64,000 nucleotides of DNA from positions 161,561 to 225,560 of the forward strand of contig CAKTEH010000002.1 of assembly GCA_934546935.1 (NCBI GenBank). The letters are read 5' to 3'. The position numbers and the translations under genes are program-made. The notes under the pieces are model-generated. The model was not told the DNA's origin and ran no database searches. It saw only the letters and a program-made list of their open reading frames with translations. Positions 27,362 to 37,048 of this stretch are shown here, one piece after another. This stretch comes from an uncultured Eubacteriales bacterium (GTDB taxonomy: Bacteria > Bacillota > Clostridia > Oscillospirales > QAMX01). Position 1 is the first letter of the stretch. The number at the start of each line of letters is the position of its first letter.

Positions 27362-28060
27362 ATGGACACGCCTATTGAAATCGGCGGTGAACGCTTCGTT
27401 CTGACACGCCGGAAGATCCGCAATTTCTACCTCCGGCTTTATCCCGACGGCACTGCGCATGTCAGCGCACCGCTATGGGCGACAGACGCGCAGATCGAAG
27501 CCTTCCTTCGCCCCCGCCTTGCCTGGCTGCAGCGTCACAGAGCGGCTGTAGCGGGCCAGTGCGCCAGCTGTATGCAGGCTTTCGAAGCAGGCCGCACACT
27601 TTGGCTGTTCGGGCAGCGCCTTACGCTTAAGCTGGCGGCGCAAGAAAAGCCGGGGCTTTTCTTCCGCGGGGAAACCGCCGTTTTATGCTGTGCACCAGAC
27701 GCCGGCGTACAGCAGCGCCGGGCAATAGCCGAGCAGGCTTACCGGCTGGCGCTGGCAAGCTATCTGCGCACACGCGTCCCGTTTTACAGCGCCCGTATGG
27801 GCCTTGATCCACCGCAATACTCGATCCGCCTGATGCGCACACGATGGGGAAGCTGTACGCCCGCCGCCAGACGTATCCGCTTCAATCTCCGGCTGGCGCA
27901 AAAACCGGAGGCCTGGATTGATTATATTATCGTGCATGAACTTGCGCACCTGCGCTATGCCGACCACAGTCCCGCATTTTGGGCGCTGGTCGAGCAGCAT
28001 TTCCCTGAATGGCGCAGCGTGCGGCATGCGTTGAATACCGGCGCTTATGAAAGCTTGTAA
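27362..28060 (+). CDS. YgjP-type zinc metallopeptidase (DUF45, SprT-like)
   Basis: A 232-residue M48-like metallopeptidase homologue. It has RTRWGSC (the WGSC signature of the YgjP family), followed by the zinc motif HELAHLRYADHSPAFW (HExxH plus a third His). Members of this family often accompany type I and type III restriction systems, but their role there is unsettled. The ATG at 27362 is chosen; an ATG at 27353 sits very close to GGAGG. It is the first gene of an operon with mod and res, ending ten bases before mod. Confidence 0.85.
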   Translation: MDTPIEIGGERFVLTRRKIRNFYLRLYPDGTAHVSAPLWATDAQIEAFLRPRLAWLQRHRAAVAGQCASCMQAFEAGRTLWLFGQRLTLKLAAQEKPGLFFRGETAVLCCAPDAGVQQRRAIAEQAYRLALASYLRTRVPFYSARMGLDPPQYSIRLMRTRWGSCTPAARRIRFNLRLAQKPEAWIDYIIVHELAHLRYADHSPAFWALVEQHFPEWRSVRHALNTGAYESL

Positions 28061-28070
28061 TGGAGGAATT

Positions 28071-29984
28071 ATGTCAGATTTTTATAAGCAGGTTATGGAT
28101 ATTTTAAAAAAAGACGCACGTTTTTTTACCCCGGAAGGGGATTTCCTGCGCAATACGGTTTTTGAAAAGGCAATGGGACTGGATCGTGCGTTACTGGAAC
28201 TTTTATACTCTGACGAAACCGTGCGGCAGCGTTTTTTTGCCGAAGCCGGCGGTGTGACGGTTTTCGATAAACAGGGATTTGCCTATTTTGTCAACAACCG
28301 CAGTTTCCTCCCCGACTCTTACACGCGCTTTCGCAATAAAATCGGGCTTGCTGACAGCCGGGGCGAATTTATTTCCACCGGAAATGACATCGCGCTGCTA
28401 TTCCCCTACAAAGATTGCGTACTGGCCGGATCCCAGCGTAACGACGAAGAACGCCGCCGGGAAATTTTTTACAATGAACGCCTTGCCCCGGATGCGCTTG
28501 ACCGGCTGCTTACGCCCAAGGCGCTTTGCGGTGCGCTGCGTTTTGACAAAAGCGGTACGCAGCCGTGTACCGCTTATACAGGTGAAAATCTGGTTATAAA
28601 CGGGAACAATCTCATGGCGCTGTCCTCAATCTTGCAACGCTTTTATGGCCAGGTAAAATGCATTTACATCGACCCGCCCTACAACACCGGGTCCGATGGC
28701 TTCAACTACAATGACAGTTTCCGCCATTCAACCTGGCTTGTATTTATGAAAAACCGGTTGGAACTGGCCCGCCGTCTGCTGAGACCGGACGGTTTCCTTT
28801 TCGTACAATGCGACGACAATGAGCAGGCTTATTTGAAGGTGTTGATGGACGAGCTGTTTGGAAGAGAGAATTTTGACAGCTGCGTCAGCGTCATTGTCAA
28901 GACGGAAGGCCGCCGTTACGGGAACCTGGCCAAAACCCATGAATATATCCTTGTCTATGCCCGCGACCTGGCGCAGGCCCAACTCCGCGAAATCGAACTA
29001 AAGGAGAAGAAATTCACCTATTGCGACGCACGCGGCGGCTTTGATCTCAAAGAGCTGCGCAACCAGAATACGCGCGCTTTTAACGATACCAACCGTCCAA
29101 ACCTCCGCTACCCGTTTTATCTGAAATCCGACCCGGACGAATACGGACTGATGCGGGTCAGCCCGGAAAAGGGGGAAAAGGAAGAAGAAGTCCTCCCGAT
29201 CACGGTCAACGGGCGGCGAAGCGTTTGGCGCTGGGGCCGGGAGAAAGCCTATGCGTTGGCAGACGAGCTTTGCGCCCGGCGCGGCAGCGACGGCATCGTG
29301 CGCGTCTATCAAAAATACCGTTCTCACTCGACAATGGAAAAGACTGTCTGGATGGACAAGAATTTTATTTCAAACAAAGGCACCAAGGAAATCCAGGCGC
29401 TGTTTGGAAAAAGCGTATTTGCATTTCCAAAGGCTGAGGCGCTTGTGCAGCGCATATTGGAACTTGCAACGCAGCCGGGCGATTTGGTCGTTGACTTTTT
29501 CCTGGGCAGCGGGACAACAGCCGCCGTTGCGCACAAGATGGGCCGGCGTTATATCGGCGTTGAACAGATGCCCTATGTTGAAGAAGTCGTCTGCCGGCGG
29601 CTTGAGAAAGTTATTGCCGGAGAAGGCGGCGGCATAAGCGCCGCACTGGGCTGGACAGGAGGCGGCAGCTTTATCTATTGCCGTCTTGCGCAGCGCAATG
29701 CGCGGTTTGCAGAAAAAATCGCGGTTTGTACAGAGGAAGCGGCGCTTTATACCCTGGCCGGGGACATTTTTCGTTCCGGCTATATCAATTGCCGTGCGGA
29801 CGTGCAGCCTGCCGACCTGGAAGACCCCTCGCTCCCGTTTGAGGAAAAGAAGCAAATCCTTCTTGAGCTGCTGGATAAAAATCAGCTCTATGTCTCCCTG
29901 CCGGACCTGGACGACGAGGAAGCGGGCCTGACTGAAGCCGACCGCGCCTTTACACGCAGCTTTTATGAGGGGGCGTGGGAATAA
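28071..29984 (+). CDS. mod: Type III restriction-modification methyltransferase (Mod)
   Basis: A 637-residue N6-adenine or N4-cytosine DNA methyltransferase. The catalytic motif DPPYNTG begins at Asp201 and the SAM-binding FxGxG motif (FFLGSGTTA, near 477) follows it. That is the beta-class order typical of type III Mod, with a long central target-recognition region of about 250 residues between them. Residues 1-120 form an N-terminal extension with no recognised motif. It starts behind GGAGG and overlaps res by one base (TAATG). It methylates the asymmetric site recognised by the Mod-Res complex; the site cannot be predicted. Confidence 0.9.
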   Translation: MSDFYKQVMDILKKDARFFTPEGDFLRNTVFEKAMGLDRALLELLYSDETVRQRFFAEAGGVTVFDKQGFAYFVNNRSFLPDSYTRFRNKIGLADSRGEFISTGNDIALLFPYKDCVLAGSQRNDEERRREIFYNERLAPDALDRLLTPKALCGALRFDKSGTQPCTAYTGENLVINGNNLMALSSILQRFYGQVKCIYIDPPYNTGSDGFNYNDSFRHSTWLVFMKNRLELARRLLRPDGFLFVQCDDNEQAYLKVLMDELFGRENFDSCVSVIVKTEGRRYGNLAKTHEYILVYARDLAQAQLREIELKEKKFTYCDARGGFDLKELRNQNTRAFNDTNRPNLRYPFYLKSDPDEYGLMRVSPEKGEKEEEVLPITVNGRRSVWRWGREKAYALADELCARRGSDGIVRVYQKYRSHSTMEKTVWMDKNFISNKGTKEIQALFGKSVFAFPKAEALVQRILELATQPGDLVVDFFLGSGTTAAVAHKMGRRYIGVEQMPYVEEVVCRRLEKVIAGEGGGISAALGWTGGGSFIYCRLAQRNARFAEKIAVCTEEAALYTLAGDIFRSGYINCRADVQPADLEDPSLPFEEKKQILLELLDKNQLYVSLPDLDDEEAGLTEADRAFTRSFYEGAWE

Positions 29985-32590
29985 TGGGGTATCTCTATGA
30001 ACAGCTTGACGCCCTCCGCAAGGCTGACTTTATCCAGCCGGCCCCGGATTATATATACCGCAACCTTAACCTCACCCTGAAGCCGCGTCCCTATCAGCAG
30101 CAGGCTTTTGAAAATTATATTGCGTGCTTTGAAAATACGCGCCTGCGCACACCGCAGGTACTGTTCCATATGGCGACCGGCAGCGGGAAAACCTTGGTCA
30201 TGGCCGGGCTGATGCTTTACCTGTATGCACAGGGCTACCGCAACTTTTTATTCTTTGTCAATCTGAAAAACCTGGTGGAAAAGACAAAGGACAACTTTCT
30301 CAACACATTTTCTTCCAAATACCTCTTTGCCCCCGAGCTGCGCATAAAAGGCGAGCGTGTGCGCATCCGGCAGGTGGAAAATTTCCAGGACACCGACGAG
30401 CGCGCAATCAACATCTGCTTTCAGACGACACAGGGATTAAGCCATGCGCTCTGGGAAGTGCACGAGGGTGCGCTAAGTCTTGACGATTTTGCCGGCCGGC
30501 GGGTCGTGCTCATCTCTGACGAAGCGCACCACTTAAATGCCGATACCAAGCGCGGTGGGCGGGAAGAGGAGGAAAACCGGAAAAGCTGGGAATATACGGT
30601 CGAACGTATTTTCCATGCCAATCAAGAAAACCTGCTGCTGGAATTTACCGCAACCTGCCAGCTTTCCCATCCGCTGATCCGCAAGGAATATGAAAATAAA
30701 ATCATTTGCGACTATCCGCTGTATAAATACCGGCTTGACGGCTATTCCAAGGAAATCAAAACCCTGCGCACAGATATGCCCCTTGCCGACCGTGCGCTGG
30801 GCGCGTTGGTTTTAAGCCAGTACCGGCTCAAACTTTTCGAGGACCATCGTCTGGCAATCAAGCCGGTAGTACTGTTCAAAGCGGCAAACATTGCCGCTGC
30901 GCGGGAGTTTATGGTCTCCTTCGCCCGGATGCTGGAAGCGCTGACCGGCCCGGACGTCGAACGCGTCCTGTCTCAGACAGGCTCTGCAATCTTAGCGCGG
31001 GCGCGCGAATATTTTGCAAACCAGGGCATTACACCGGCGCAGCTTGCCCAAGAGCTGCGGCAGGATTTTTCTCCATCACACTGCATCAGCGCCAACGATG
31101 AGGGGGAAGCGGAATCCGGACGTGCCGCACTCAACAGCCTGGAGGACGCAGACAGCCCCTACCGCGCTGTATTTGAGGTACGCAAGCTCGACGAAGGCTG
31201 GGATGTCCGTAATCTGTTTGATATTGTGCGCCTGTATGAAACGCGCCAGTCCGGCGGCCGGGCGATTTCCCAGACAACCGTTGCCGAGGCGCAGCTTATC
31301 GGACGCGGCGCACGCTATTGCCCTTTCCCGTTTGGGGTGGATAACGACCGCTTCCGCCGCAAGTTCGACGGCGACCTGGATGCGCCGATGCGGGTATGTG
31401 AAGAGCTTTACTATCACTGCCAGAATGACTCGCGTTATATTACAGAGCTGCATATGGCGCTGCGGGAAATTGGGATTGACCTTGAGCGTGGAGTTGAACG
31501 GGAATACCGCTTAAAAGAAGAGTTTACCACTTGTGAATTCTATAAATCCGGGCTGGTCTTCGCCAACACGCGTGTCCAGCAGGAGCAGGCCGCAGAGAAT
31601 GACGCTTTTTTCAGTGCAATCCGCGGCAAAACGGTCCCTGTCGCACTGGAAACACGCGCCGCGGCCGAAGACACCGTTTTGGAAGGTGTGGCCAGCACAC
31701 CGGCGGAGAAACTGTATCTGCATACACACAGCCTTTGCGCACTTGCACAGGCGCATTACCCTGCCGTTTACCGCGCCGCATTGCGTTGGCATGCATTTGA
31801 TTTCGACCGGCTGAAGGCCTGCTGGCCGCAGCTGCACTCCATGCGCGAATTCTTCTGTGACGAGCGCTATCTCGGCGCACTGCGCGTAGAAATCGCCGCT
31901 TCGTCGTCCCGCCTTACGACCTCGCTTTGCTATGATGCGCTGGTACAGGTATTCGGGCAGCTCGCGCCGCAGCTTGCAGCACGCGGCAGCGCAAGCTGCG
32001 GCAGCCGCTTGTTCCATCCGCACTATATCCACGAAATTTTCAGCAACAAGCGTGTCAGTTACCCGGCTCCTGCACAGGGCGGCGCAGGCATATCTCAGTC
32101 CGACACAGATCTTGCGCCGGAAATCCGCCTGGATCTGCGGCAGGAAGATTATTTCTGCTATGAAGACAACTTCGGTACCGCTGAGGAAAAGGCCTTTGTC
32201 GCGCATTTCCGCAGCTTCGTTCCCCGCCTTCGGAAAAAATACGATCTTGTCTGGCTTATGCGCAATGAGCGCGCATTGGCGCTGTATGCCTTTGACGATG
32301 GGGCGCGCTTTGAACCGGATTATATCCTGTTCCTGCGCCGTCCCCGTACAGATATGGACGGCTATGCCTACACACAGGTCTTTATCGAGCCGAAAGGGCT
32401 GCATCTGATCGAGCACGACGCATGGAAGCAACGCTTCCTTTTGCAGCTGGAAACACAGGCTACAGCCGCGCCGGTTTATGCCGGGCCTGATACGTATACG
32501 CTGTGCGGTATGCATTTCTATAATTCCGCACAGCCGCAGGCTTTTGATTTGGACATGGAAAGCCTGCTCCAACCGGACAATCCCTTATAA
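29984..32590 (+). CDS. res: Type III restriction enzyme, helicase-nuclease subunit (Res)
   Basis: An 868-residue SF2 helicase-nuclease. The Walker A motif is MATGSGKT (about residues 63-70) and the DEAH box is ISDEAHHL (near 178). Motif VI-like text is in AQLIGRGARYCPF. A C-terminal PD-(D/E)xK-type nuclease is suggested by RFEPDYILFLRR (near 777) and VFIEPKG (near 801). It works with Mod to cleave unmethylated DNA after ATP-driven sliding. The start ATG at 29984 shares one base with the Mod stop, so translation is coupled. The frame is intact throughout. Confidence 0.9.
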   Translation: MGYLYEQLDALRKADFIQPAPDYIYRNLNLTLKPRPYQQQAFENYIACFENTRLRTPQVLFHMATGSGKTLVMAGLMLYLYAQGYRNFLFFVNLKNLVEKTKDNFLNTFSSKYLFAPELRIKGERVRIRQVENFQDTDERAINICFQTTQGLSHALWEVHEGALSLDDFAGRRVVLISDEAHHLNADTKRGGREEEENRKSWEYTVERIFHANQENLLLEFTATCQLSHPLIRKEYENKIICDYPLYKYRLDGYSKEIKTLRTDMPLADRALGALVLSQYRLKLFEDHRLAIKPVVLFKAANIAAAREFMVSFARMLEALTGPDVERVLSQTGSAILARAREYFANQGITPAQLAQELRQDFSPSHCISANDEGEAESGRAALNSLEDADSPYRAVFEVRKLDEGWDVRNLFDIVRLYETRQSGGRAISQTTVAEAQLIGRGARYCPFPFGVDNDRFRRKFDGDLDAPMRVCEELYYHCQNDSRYITELHMALREIGIDLERGVEREYRLKEEFTTCEFYKSGLVFANTRVQQEQAAENDAFFSAIRGKTVPVALETRAAAEDTVLEGVASTPAEKLYLHTHSLCALAQAHYPAVYRAALRWHAFDFDRLKACWPQLHSMREFFCDERYLGALRVEIAASSSRLTTSLCYDALVQVFGQLAPQLAARGSASCGSRLFHPHYIHEIFSNKRVSYPAPAQGGAGISQSDTDLAPEIRLDLRQEDYFCYEDNFGTAEEKAFVAHFRSFVPRLRKKYDLVWLMRNERALALYAFDDGARFEPDYILFLRRPRTDMDGYAYTQVFIEPKGLHLIEHDAWKQRFLLQLETQATAAPVYAGPDTYTLCGMHFYNSAQPQAFDLDMESLLQPDNPL

Positions 32591-32603
32591 TCGGGAAAAG
32601 AGC

Positions 32604-33078
32604 ATGTCATGGTTTGAAACGCAGCCCAAACCTTAACCCTCCATAAGGGGAAACCGCTTGTCTACCGCTGCAAAACTGCACCTGGCCAACTTATTACAAT
32701 CTTCTCGGCGGCGGACAGCACCCGTTTGAAACGCTCGAGCAGGCATTATGCCGTGAGCTGCTGGAGAAAACGGGATACAGCATCTGCGTCGGGCGTTTTG
32801 CGGCAATGGCCGAAGAAATCGCCCGCAATCCGCAAATATGTGAAAACTATCCCGTGTATGCCCACCGCATCCTGCATATTTTCCACGCGGACCTGGCTGC
32901 GGATACACCCGTGCAGCCTACAGAAACCGATCTCCAACAGCAGGAGAGTCTCTGGGTTCCGCTTGCCGAAGCGGATCAGCTCGTTTTCCGTCCGCAGCTT
33001 TTAAGCGGGCAGAGCAGCCGGCTTTATAAGGAAAACGCAGTATTTTTAGGCAGTTGCTTTTCCGATTATCCCAAATAA
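32604..33078 (+). pseudogene. Degraded NUDIX hydrolase
   Basis: An N-terminal piece (MSWFETQPKP) stops at 32634. Text matching the first NUDIX strands, LHKGKPLVYRCKTAPGQ, resumes in another frame. A further shift leads to YYNLLGGGQHPFETLEQAL, whose Nudix box (G-x5-E-x7-RE-L-L-E-K-T-G) is complete. The last 125 codons to 33078 are open. With two frame breaks and a lost segment the gene is dead. It lies 13 bases after res and may have been part of that operon. Confidence 0.78.
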
Positions 33079-33079
33079 A

Positions 33080-33123
33080 AAAGTGAAAAGGCGGCGCAAA
33101 TTGCGCCGCCTTTTCACTTAAAA
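33080..33123. terminator. Bidirectional terminator
   Basis: AAGTGAAAAGGCGGCGCAA (33081-33099) is followed directly by its exact complement, with A and T runs on either side. It closes the restriction operon and probably the minus-strand ABC gene. Confidence 0.8.
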
Positions 33124-33156
33124 AGAGAGAGGACTGAAAAAACGAATCCCTTATAC

Positions 33157-33196
33157 CAAATACGAATTGTATATTATTTGAAACAATTCGTATTTG
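33157..33196. repeat. Perfect 14-bp inverted repeat in AT-rich spacer
   Basis: CAAATACGAATTGT (33157-33170) and its complement (33183-33196) flank a 12-base AT loop. There is no T run on either side. It could be a protein-binding site or an mRNA 3' hairpin of the ABC gene ending at 33303. Confidence 0.5.
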
Positions 33197-33302
33197 AATT
33201 TATTATACCCGATTACGCCAAAAAAGCAACTGACATTTTTTCAAAACCGTCATCTTTACAAAACCCGCCGCCCGGGGAAAATCACCAGGCGGCGGAAACC
33301 GT

Positions 33303-35053
33303 TCATCCATCAATCCCCATAGCGTACAGGCGCGCATACTCGCCGCCCTTTTCCATCAGTTCCGCATGGGTACCGGACTCAGTAATTGTGCCGCCAGAGA
33401 GCACGACAATGCGGCCGGCGTCACGGATTGTAGAAAGACGGTGTGCAATGACAATACTCGTCCGGCCCACCATCAGCCGGTCAAGCGCGCGGCGGATAAG
33501 CAATTCGTTCTCATAATCCAGCGCGCTGGTTGCTTCGTCAAGGATAACGACCGGCGGATTTTTCAGAAACACACGCGCAAGGCTCAGCCGCTGCCGTTGG
33601 CCGCCGGAAAGCAGGATCCCCCGCGTACCCACCTGCGCGTCATATCCCCCTGGCAGACGCATAATAAATTCATGCGCACCCGCAAGCTTTGCCGCTTGGA
33701 TAATTTCTTCTTCGGAAGCGTCAAGCTTTCCATAACGGATATTCTCGCGCACACTGGCATTAAAGATAAAAACCTCCTGCTGCACTAAGGCAACATGGCG
33801 GCGCAGGGACGCAAACGACAAGTCGCGCACATCTATACCGTCAATGCAAATCCGCCCCGCGCTGACGTCATAAAAACGCGCAATTAACGATGCAAGCGTC
33901 GTCTTTCCGATACCGGAAGCGCCGACCAACGCAATGCATTGTCCATGGGGAATCTCCAGATCAATCCCGCGCAGCACTTCCTCCTCGCGCCCAGGATAAT
34001 GGAACGAAACATTTTCTATGCGGATCTCCCCACGGCAGGTATCCAGCTGTATACAGTCCTCCCGCTCTATAATCCGCGGCGGTGTTTCAATCATATCCAT
34101 AAAGCGCCGGGAACTTGCCTTTCCTTCCTCAAACAGGCGCATAAAATTAAGAATTGCATTCACCGGCTCATACAGGCAGTTTATATAAAGCAGAAATGTA
34201 ATTAAAACCGGAATATCAAGCTTTCCCTTGCCCATAAGCAGTGCGCCAAATGCGACGACAAGCATCGTCAGAAACTGCGGGTAGCTGCTCAACACATCAT
34301 AAAAGGTAGACTCCAAGCGGTAAAAACGGCAGCGGCTTTTGGTATAGATCCGATTTTTCTCCCGAAATTTTCCAAGCTCAAAACCTTCATTTCCAAAAGC
34401 CTTAACCGTACGGATTCCGGAAAGCGCATCCTCCAGCGCAGTATTTAATTCGCTTAAATCCGCTTTCGTCTGCGCAAGCTGCCGCTGCATACGCCGGTCT
34501 GCGCGGATGGAAACAAAGCACAAAACAGGGAAAACCAGGAATGTGACCGCCGCCAGCGGCGCATTAATGCCAAACAGGATAGCCGCCGCACCGAAAAATT
34601 TGATACCGGTAATCAAAATATCCTCGGGAGCATGGTGAAACAGCTCCGTCATACCGTTTAAATCATTGGACAGCACGGTCATCAGATGCCCCGTGCCGGT
34701 GTTGGCAAAGAAATCGAAGGACAGGCTTTCATAATGCGCAAACAGTTCCTCGCGCATCCGGCCCTCCATCTTTGCGCCCATGCAATGCCCCCAATAGGCA
34801 TACAAGACCTTACTTACCGTATAGACAACCACAAGCAGCAGCATAGCAAGCCCGGCATACAGCAGCTTATGCGCCGTCTGGGGATCCCATTGTGTCAACA
34901 CCTGCCCGGTAACATAACTGGAAAGCAGCGGGAACAACAGCAGGCACACCGCAGAAAGCACAGCAAAAAACAGATCGGGGCAAACAAAGCACGATAGGGT
35001 TTATAATAGGAAAGAAATTCGTGAAACCGGGCCCGGTTTTTGGAATCAGACAT
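33303..35053 (-). pseudogene. ABC exporter (permease-ATPase) with one frameshift
   Basis: A full-size type IV ABC exporter: transmembrane domain over roughly the first 310 residues, then an ATPase with Walker A GASGIGKTT, signature LLSGGQRQRLS and Walker B VVILDEATSALD. The reading frame breaks once. The true start is at 35053 (MSDSKNRARFHEFLSYYK, behind GGAGG), and after YRALFA the frame shifts at 34977-34981 (GGGGC on the plus strand) into DLFFAVLSAVC. The interval is 1751 bases, one short of a whole number of codons. A single missing base restores a 583-residue protein, so this is either a very recent mutation or a sequencing error. Confidence 0.85.
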
Positions 35054-35190
35054 AAAACCTCCTAATTTTCCAGGATGGTTACAGGATTGCTTCCCTCCCA
35101 TGTTTTTTCTTACATGTAAAACGGTTTTTCATAGAGGAAACATTCCTTTCTTTTTCGATTTCCGCACCCAGGGATGGGGTACGCATCTTT

Positions 35191-35219
35191 ACTCTAACAC
35201 AAGCGATATAAAAAGACAA
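35191..35219 (-). promoter_or_regulatory. Promoter of the frameshifted ABC gene
   Basis: On the minus strand TTGTCT (35219-35214), 17 bases, TAGAGT (35196-35191). Its -35 lies inside the T run of the preceding terminator. Confidence 0.5.
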
Positions 35220-35249
35220 GCCGCCCGCAGCAAATAGGCCGCGGGCGGC
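35212..35249 (-). terminator. Terminator of the marR-ABC-ABC operon
   Basis: On the minus strand GCCGCCCGC pairs with GCGGGCGGC across a short loop, followed by TTGTCTTTTT; it lies 19 bases after the stop at 35268. Confidence 0.75.
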
Positions 35250-35267
35250 AGGAAAAACGAATCTTTT

Positions 35268-37037
35268 TTACGCGCTGTGCGCAAACTGGGATTTATACAG
35301 CGCACTGTAAAAACCGTCTTTTTGTAAAAGCGTTTCATGAGTGCCCTGTTCAATGATATCCCCATCCTTCATCACAAGGATCAAGTCGGCATTGCGGATC
35401 GTAGACAAACGGTGTGCAATGACAAAGCTGGTACGGTTCTGCGTCAATGCATCCATCGCCCTCTGAGTGACAAGCTCCGTGCGCGTATCCACGCGGGATG
35501 TCGCTTCATCAAGGATAAGCATCGGGCTGTTTTGAATCATCGCGCGCGCGATGGTGAACAACTGCTTCTGTCCTGCAGAAATTGTAGAATTCTCATCCAG
35601 CACGGTGTCAAACCCATGTGGGAGCGACTGCACAAACCGCAAAATCCCGCAGGCCCGGCAGGCCTCAATCAGCTGTTCGTCGCTGACATTTTTATTGTTA
35701 TAGACAAGATTTTCGCGGACCGTGCCTTCAAAAGTCCAGGTATCCTGTAAAACCATACCAAACATGCTGTGTACGGCCGACCGGGACATCGCATGTGTAG
35801 GCACGCCGTCAACCAGGATTTCACCGCCAGTCGGTTCAAAAAAGCGCATCAGCAGATTGACCACCGTTGTTTTTCCTGCGCCGGTCGGGCCGACGATCGC
35901 AACCTTTTGCCCAGGCTGGATATACGCGGAAAAATCATGGATGACAGTGCGGTCCGGTTCGTCCGGATAGGCAAAACGCACGTGCTGGAACTCCACCTCG
36001 CCGCGTACCGGTTCAGGCGCAGGCAGCGCCGCTGTATCGTCCGGAAATTCTTCAGCGTCAAGGAAATCAAAAATACGCACTGAAGCCGCGCTGGCACTCT
36101 GGAGGTTGGTCATTCCCTGCGCCAGCGTGCTCAGAGGGGAGGTGAACAGCCGCACGTACATAATGAACGCGACAATGACGCTGAACGGGATCTCCCCATT
36201 AAGGGCAAGCGCAGCGCCGATGACGCACACCGCCACATAACCGATATTGCCGACCACGGTCATCATTGGCTGCATAATACCGGAAAGGAACTGGGAACGC
36301 CAGTTTGCATCATAGACGGCATGGTTGAGCCCGGCAAAATGTGTTTTCATGCCAGTCCCGGCGCGGGAAATACGCACGATGTCATGGCCGGAATACATTT
36401 CTTCAATATAACCGTTGAGTTCGCCCAGGCTTTTCTGCCGCGCGACAAAATACTTCTGCGAACGGCCCATAATCAGGGCCATCGCCGCAACGCCCAGAAG
36501 CGTAACCATAACAGCAGCGCAGGCCATACGCCACTCGGTTACAAACATCATTACCAGGCAGCCGATAAACTGTGCTGCAGCGCTGATAATGGAAGGCAGA
36601 CTGTTAGAAAGCGTCTGCTGAAGGGTAGCGACGTCATTTGTCATGCGGCTTAGAATATCGCCATGCGAGGTTGTGCCAAAGTATTGGCGCGGGACACGGT
36701 TAATTTTGCGGGAAAGGTCGCCGCGCATCTGGCGCGAGAGCTTAAGCGTAACGGTCGCCATAATATAGTGCTGCACATAGGTAAGCACAGCGCTTGCCAG
36801 GTATATACATGCCAAGAGGATTCCAACACGGCCGACCGCCGCCAGGTCAATTGTACCGTAAAGCGATTCAGAAATATAATCGGTAATCTTCCCCAACTGG
36901 TTTGGCCCCAGAATCGTCAGAACCGCACCGGCAGCGGCAAAAATCAGTGCAATACATACCGGCCGGATAAGCGGCCCGGCATAAGCAGTAAGCCGGGTAC
37001 CCGTCTTTTTCAGGGATTTTGTTTTCTTTTCCTTCAT
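35268..37037 (-). CDS. Heterodimeric ABC exporter, catalytically complete subunit
   Basis: A 589-residue half-transporter: six predicted transmembrane helices, then an ATPase with Walker A VGPTGAGKTT, Walker B LILDEATSRVD (catalytic Glu present) and H-loop VIAHRLST. The signature motif is ISAGQKQ rather than LSGGQ. With its partner's degenerate Walker B this gives one consensus and one degenerate ATP site, the arrangement of BmrCD/YheHI-type multidrug exporters. It is the last gene of the operon, 11 bases after its partner. Confidence 0.9.
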   Translation of the reverse strand: MKEKKTKSLKKTGTRLTAYAGPLIRPVCIALIFAAAGAVLTILGPNQLGKITDYISESLYGTIDLAAVGRVGILLACIYLASAVLTYVQHYIMATVTLKLSRQMRGDLSRKINRVPRQYFGTTSHGDILSRMTNDVATLQQTLSNSLPSIISAAAQFIGCLVMMFVTEWRMACAAVMVTLLGVAAMALIMGRSQKYFVARQKSLGELNGYIEEMYSGHDIVRISRAGTGMKTHFAGLNHAVYDANWRSQFLSGIMQPMMTVVGNIGYVAVCVIGAALALNGEIPFSVIVAFIMYVRLFTSPLSTLAQGMTNLQSASAASVRIFDFLDAEEFPDDTAALPAPEPVRGEVEFQHVRFAYPDEPDRTVIHDFSAYIQPGQKVAIVGPTGAGKTTVVNLLMRFFEPTGGEILVDGVPTHAMSRSAVHSMFGMVLQDTWTFEGTVRENLVYNNKNVSDEQLIEACRACGILRFVQSLPHGFDTVLDENSTISAGQKQLFTIARAMIQNSPMLILDEATSRVDTRTELVTQRAMDALTQNRTSFVIAHRLSTIRNADLILVMKDGDIIEQGTHETLLQKDGFYSALYKSQFAHSA

Positions 37038-37048
37038 AGCTTCCTCCC

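Noticed and set aside
26301..33123. Long perfect inverted repeats as CRISPR repeats or mobile element ends
   Set aside because: Each is single-copy, lies between gene ends and mostly carries a T run, so they are terminators.
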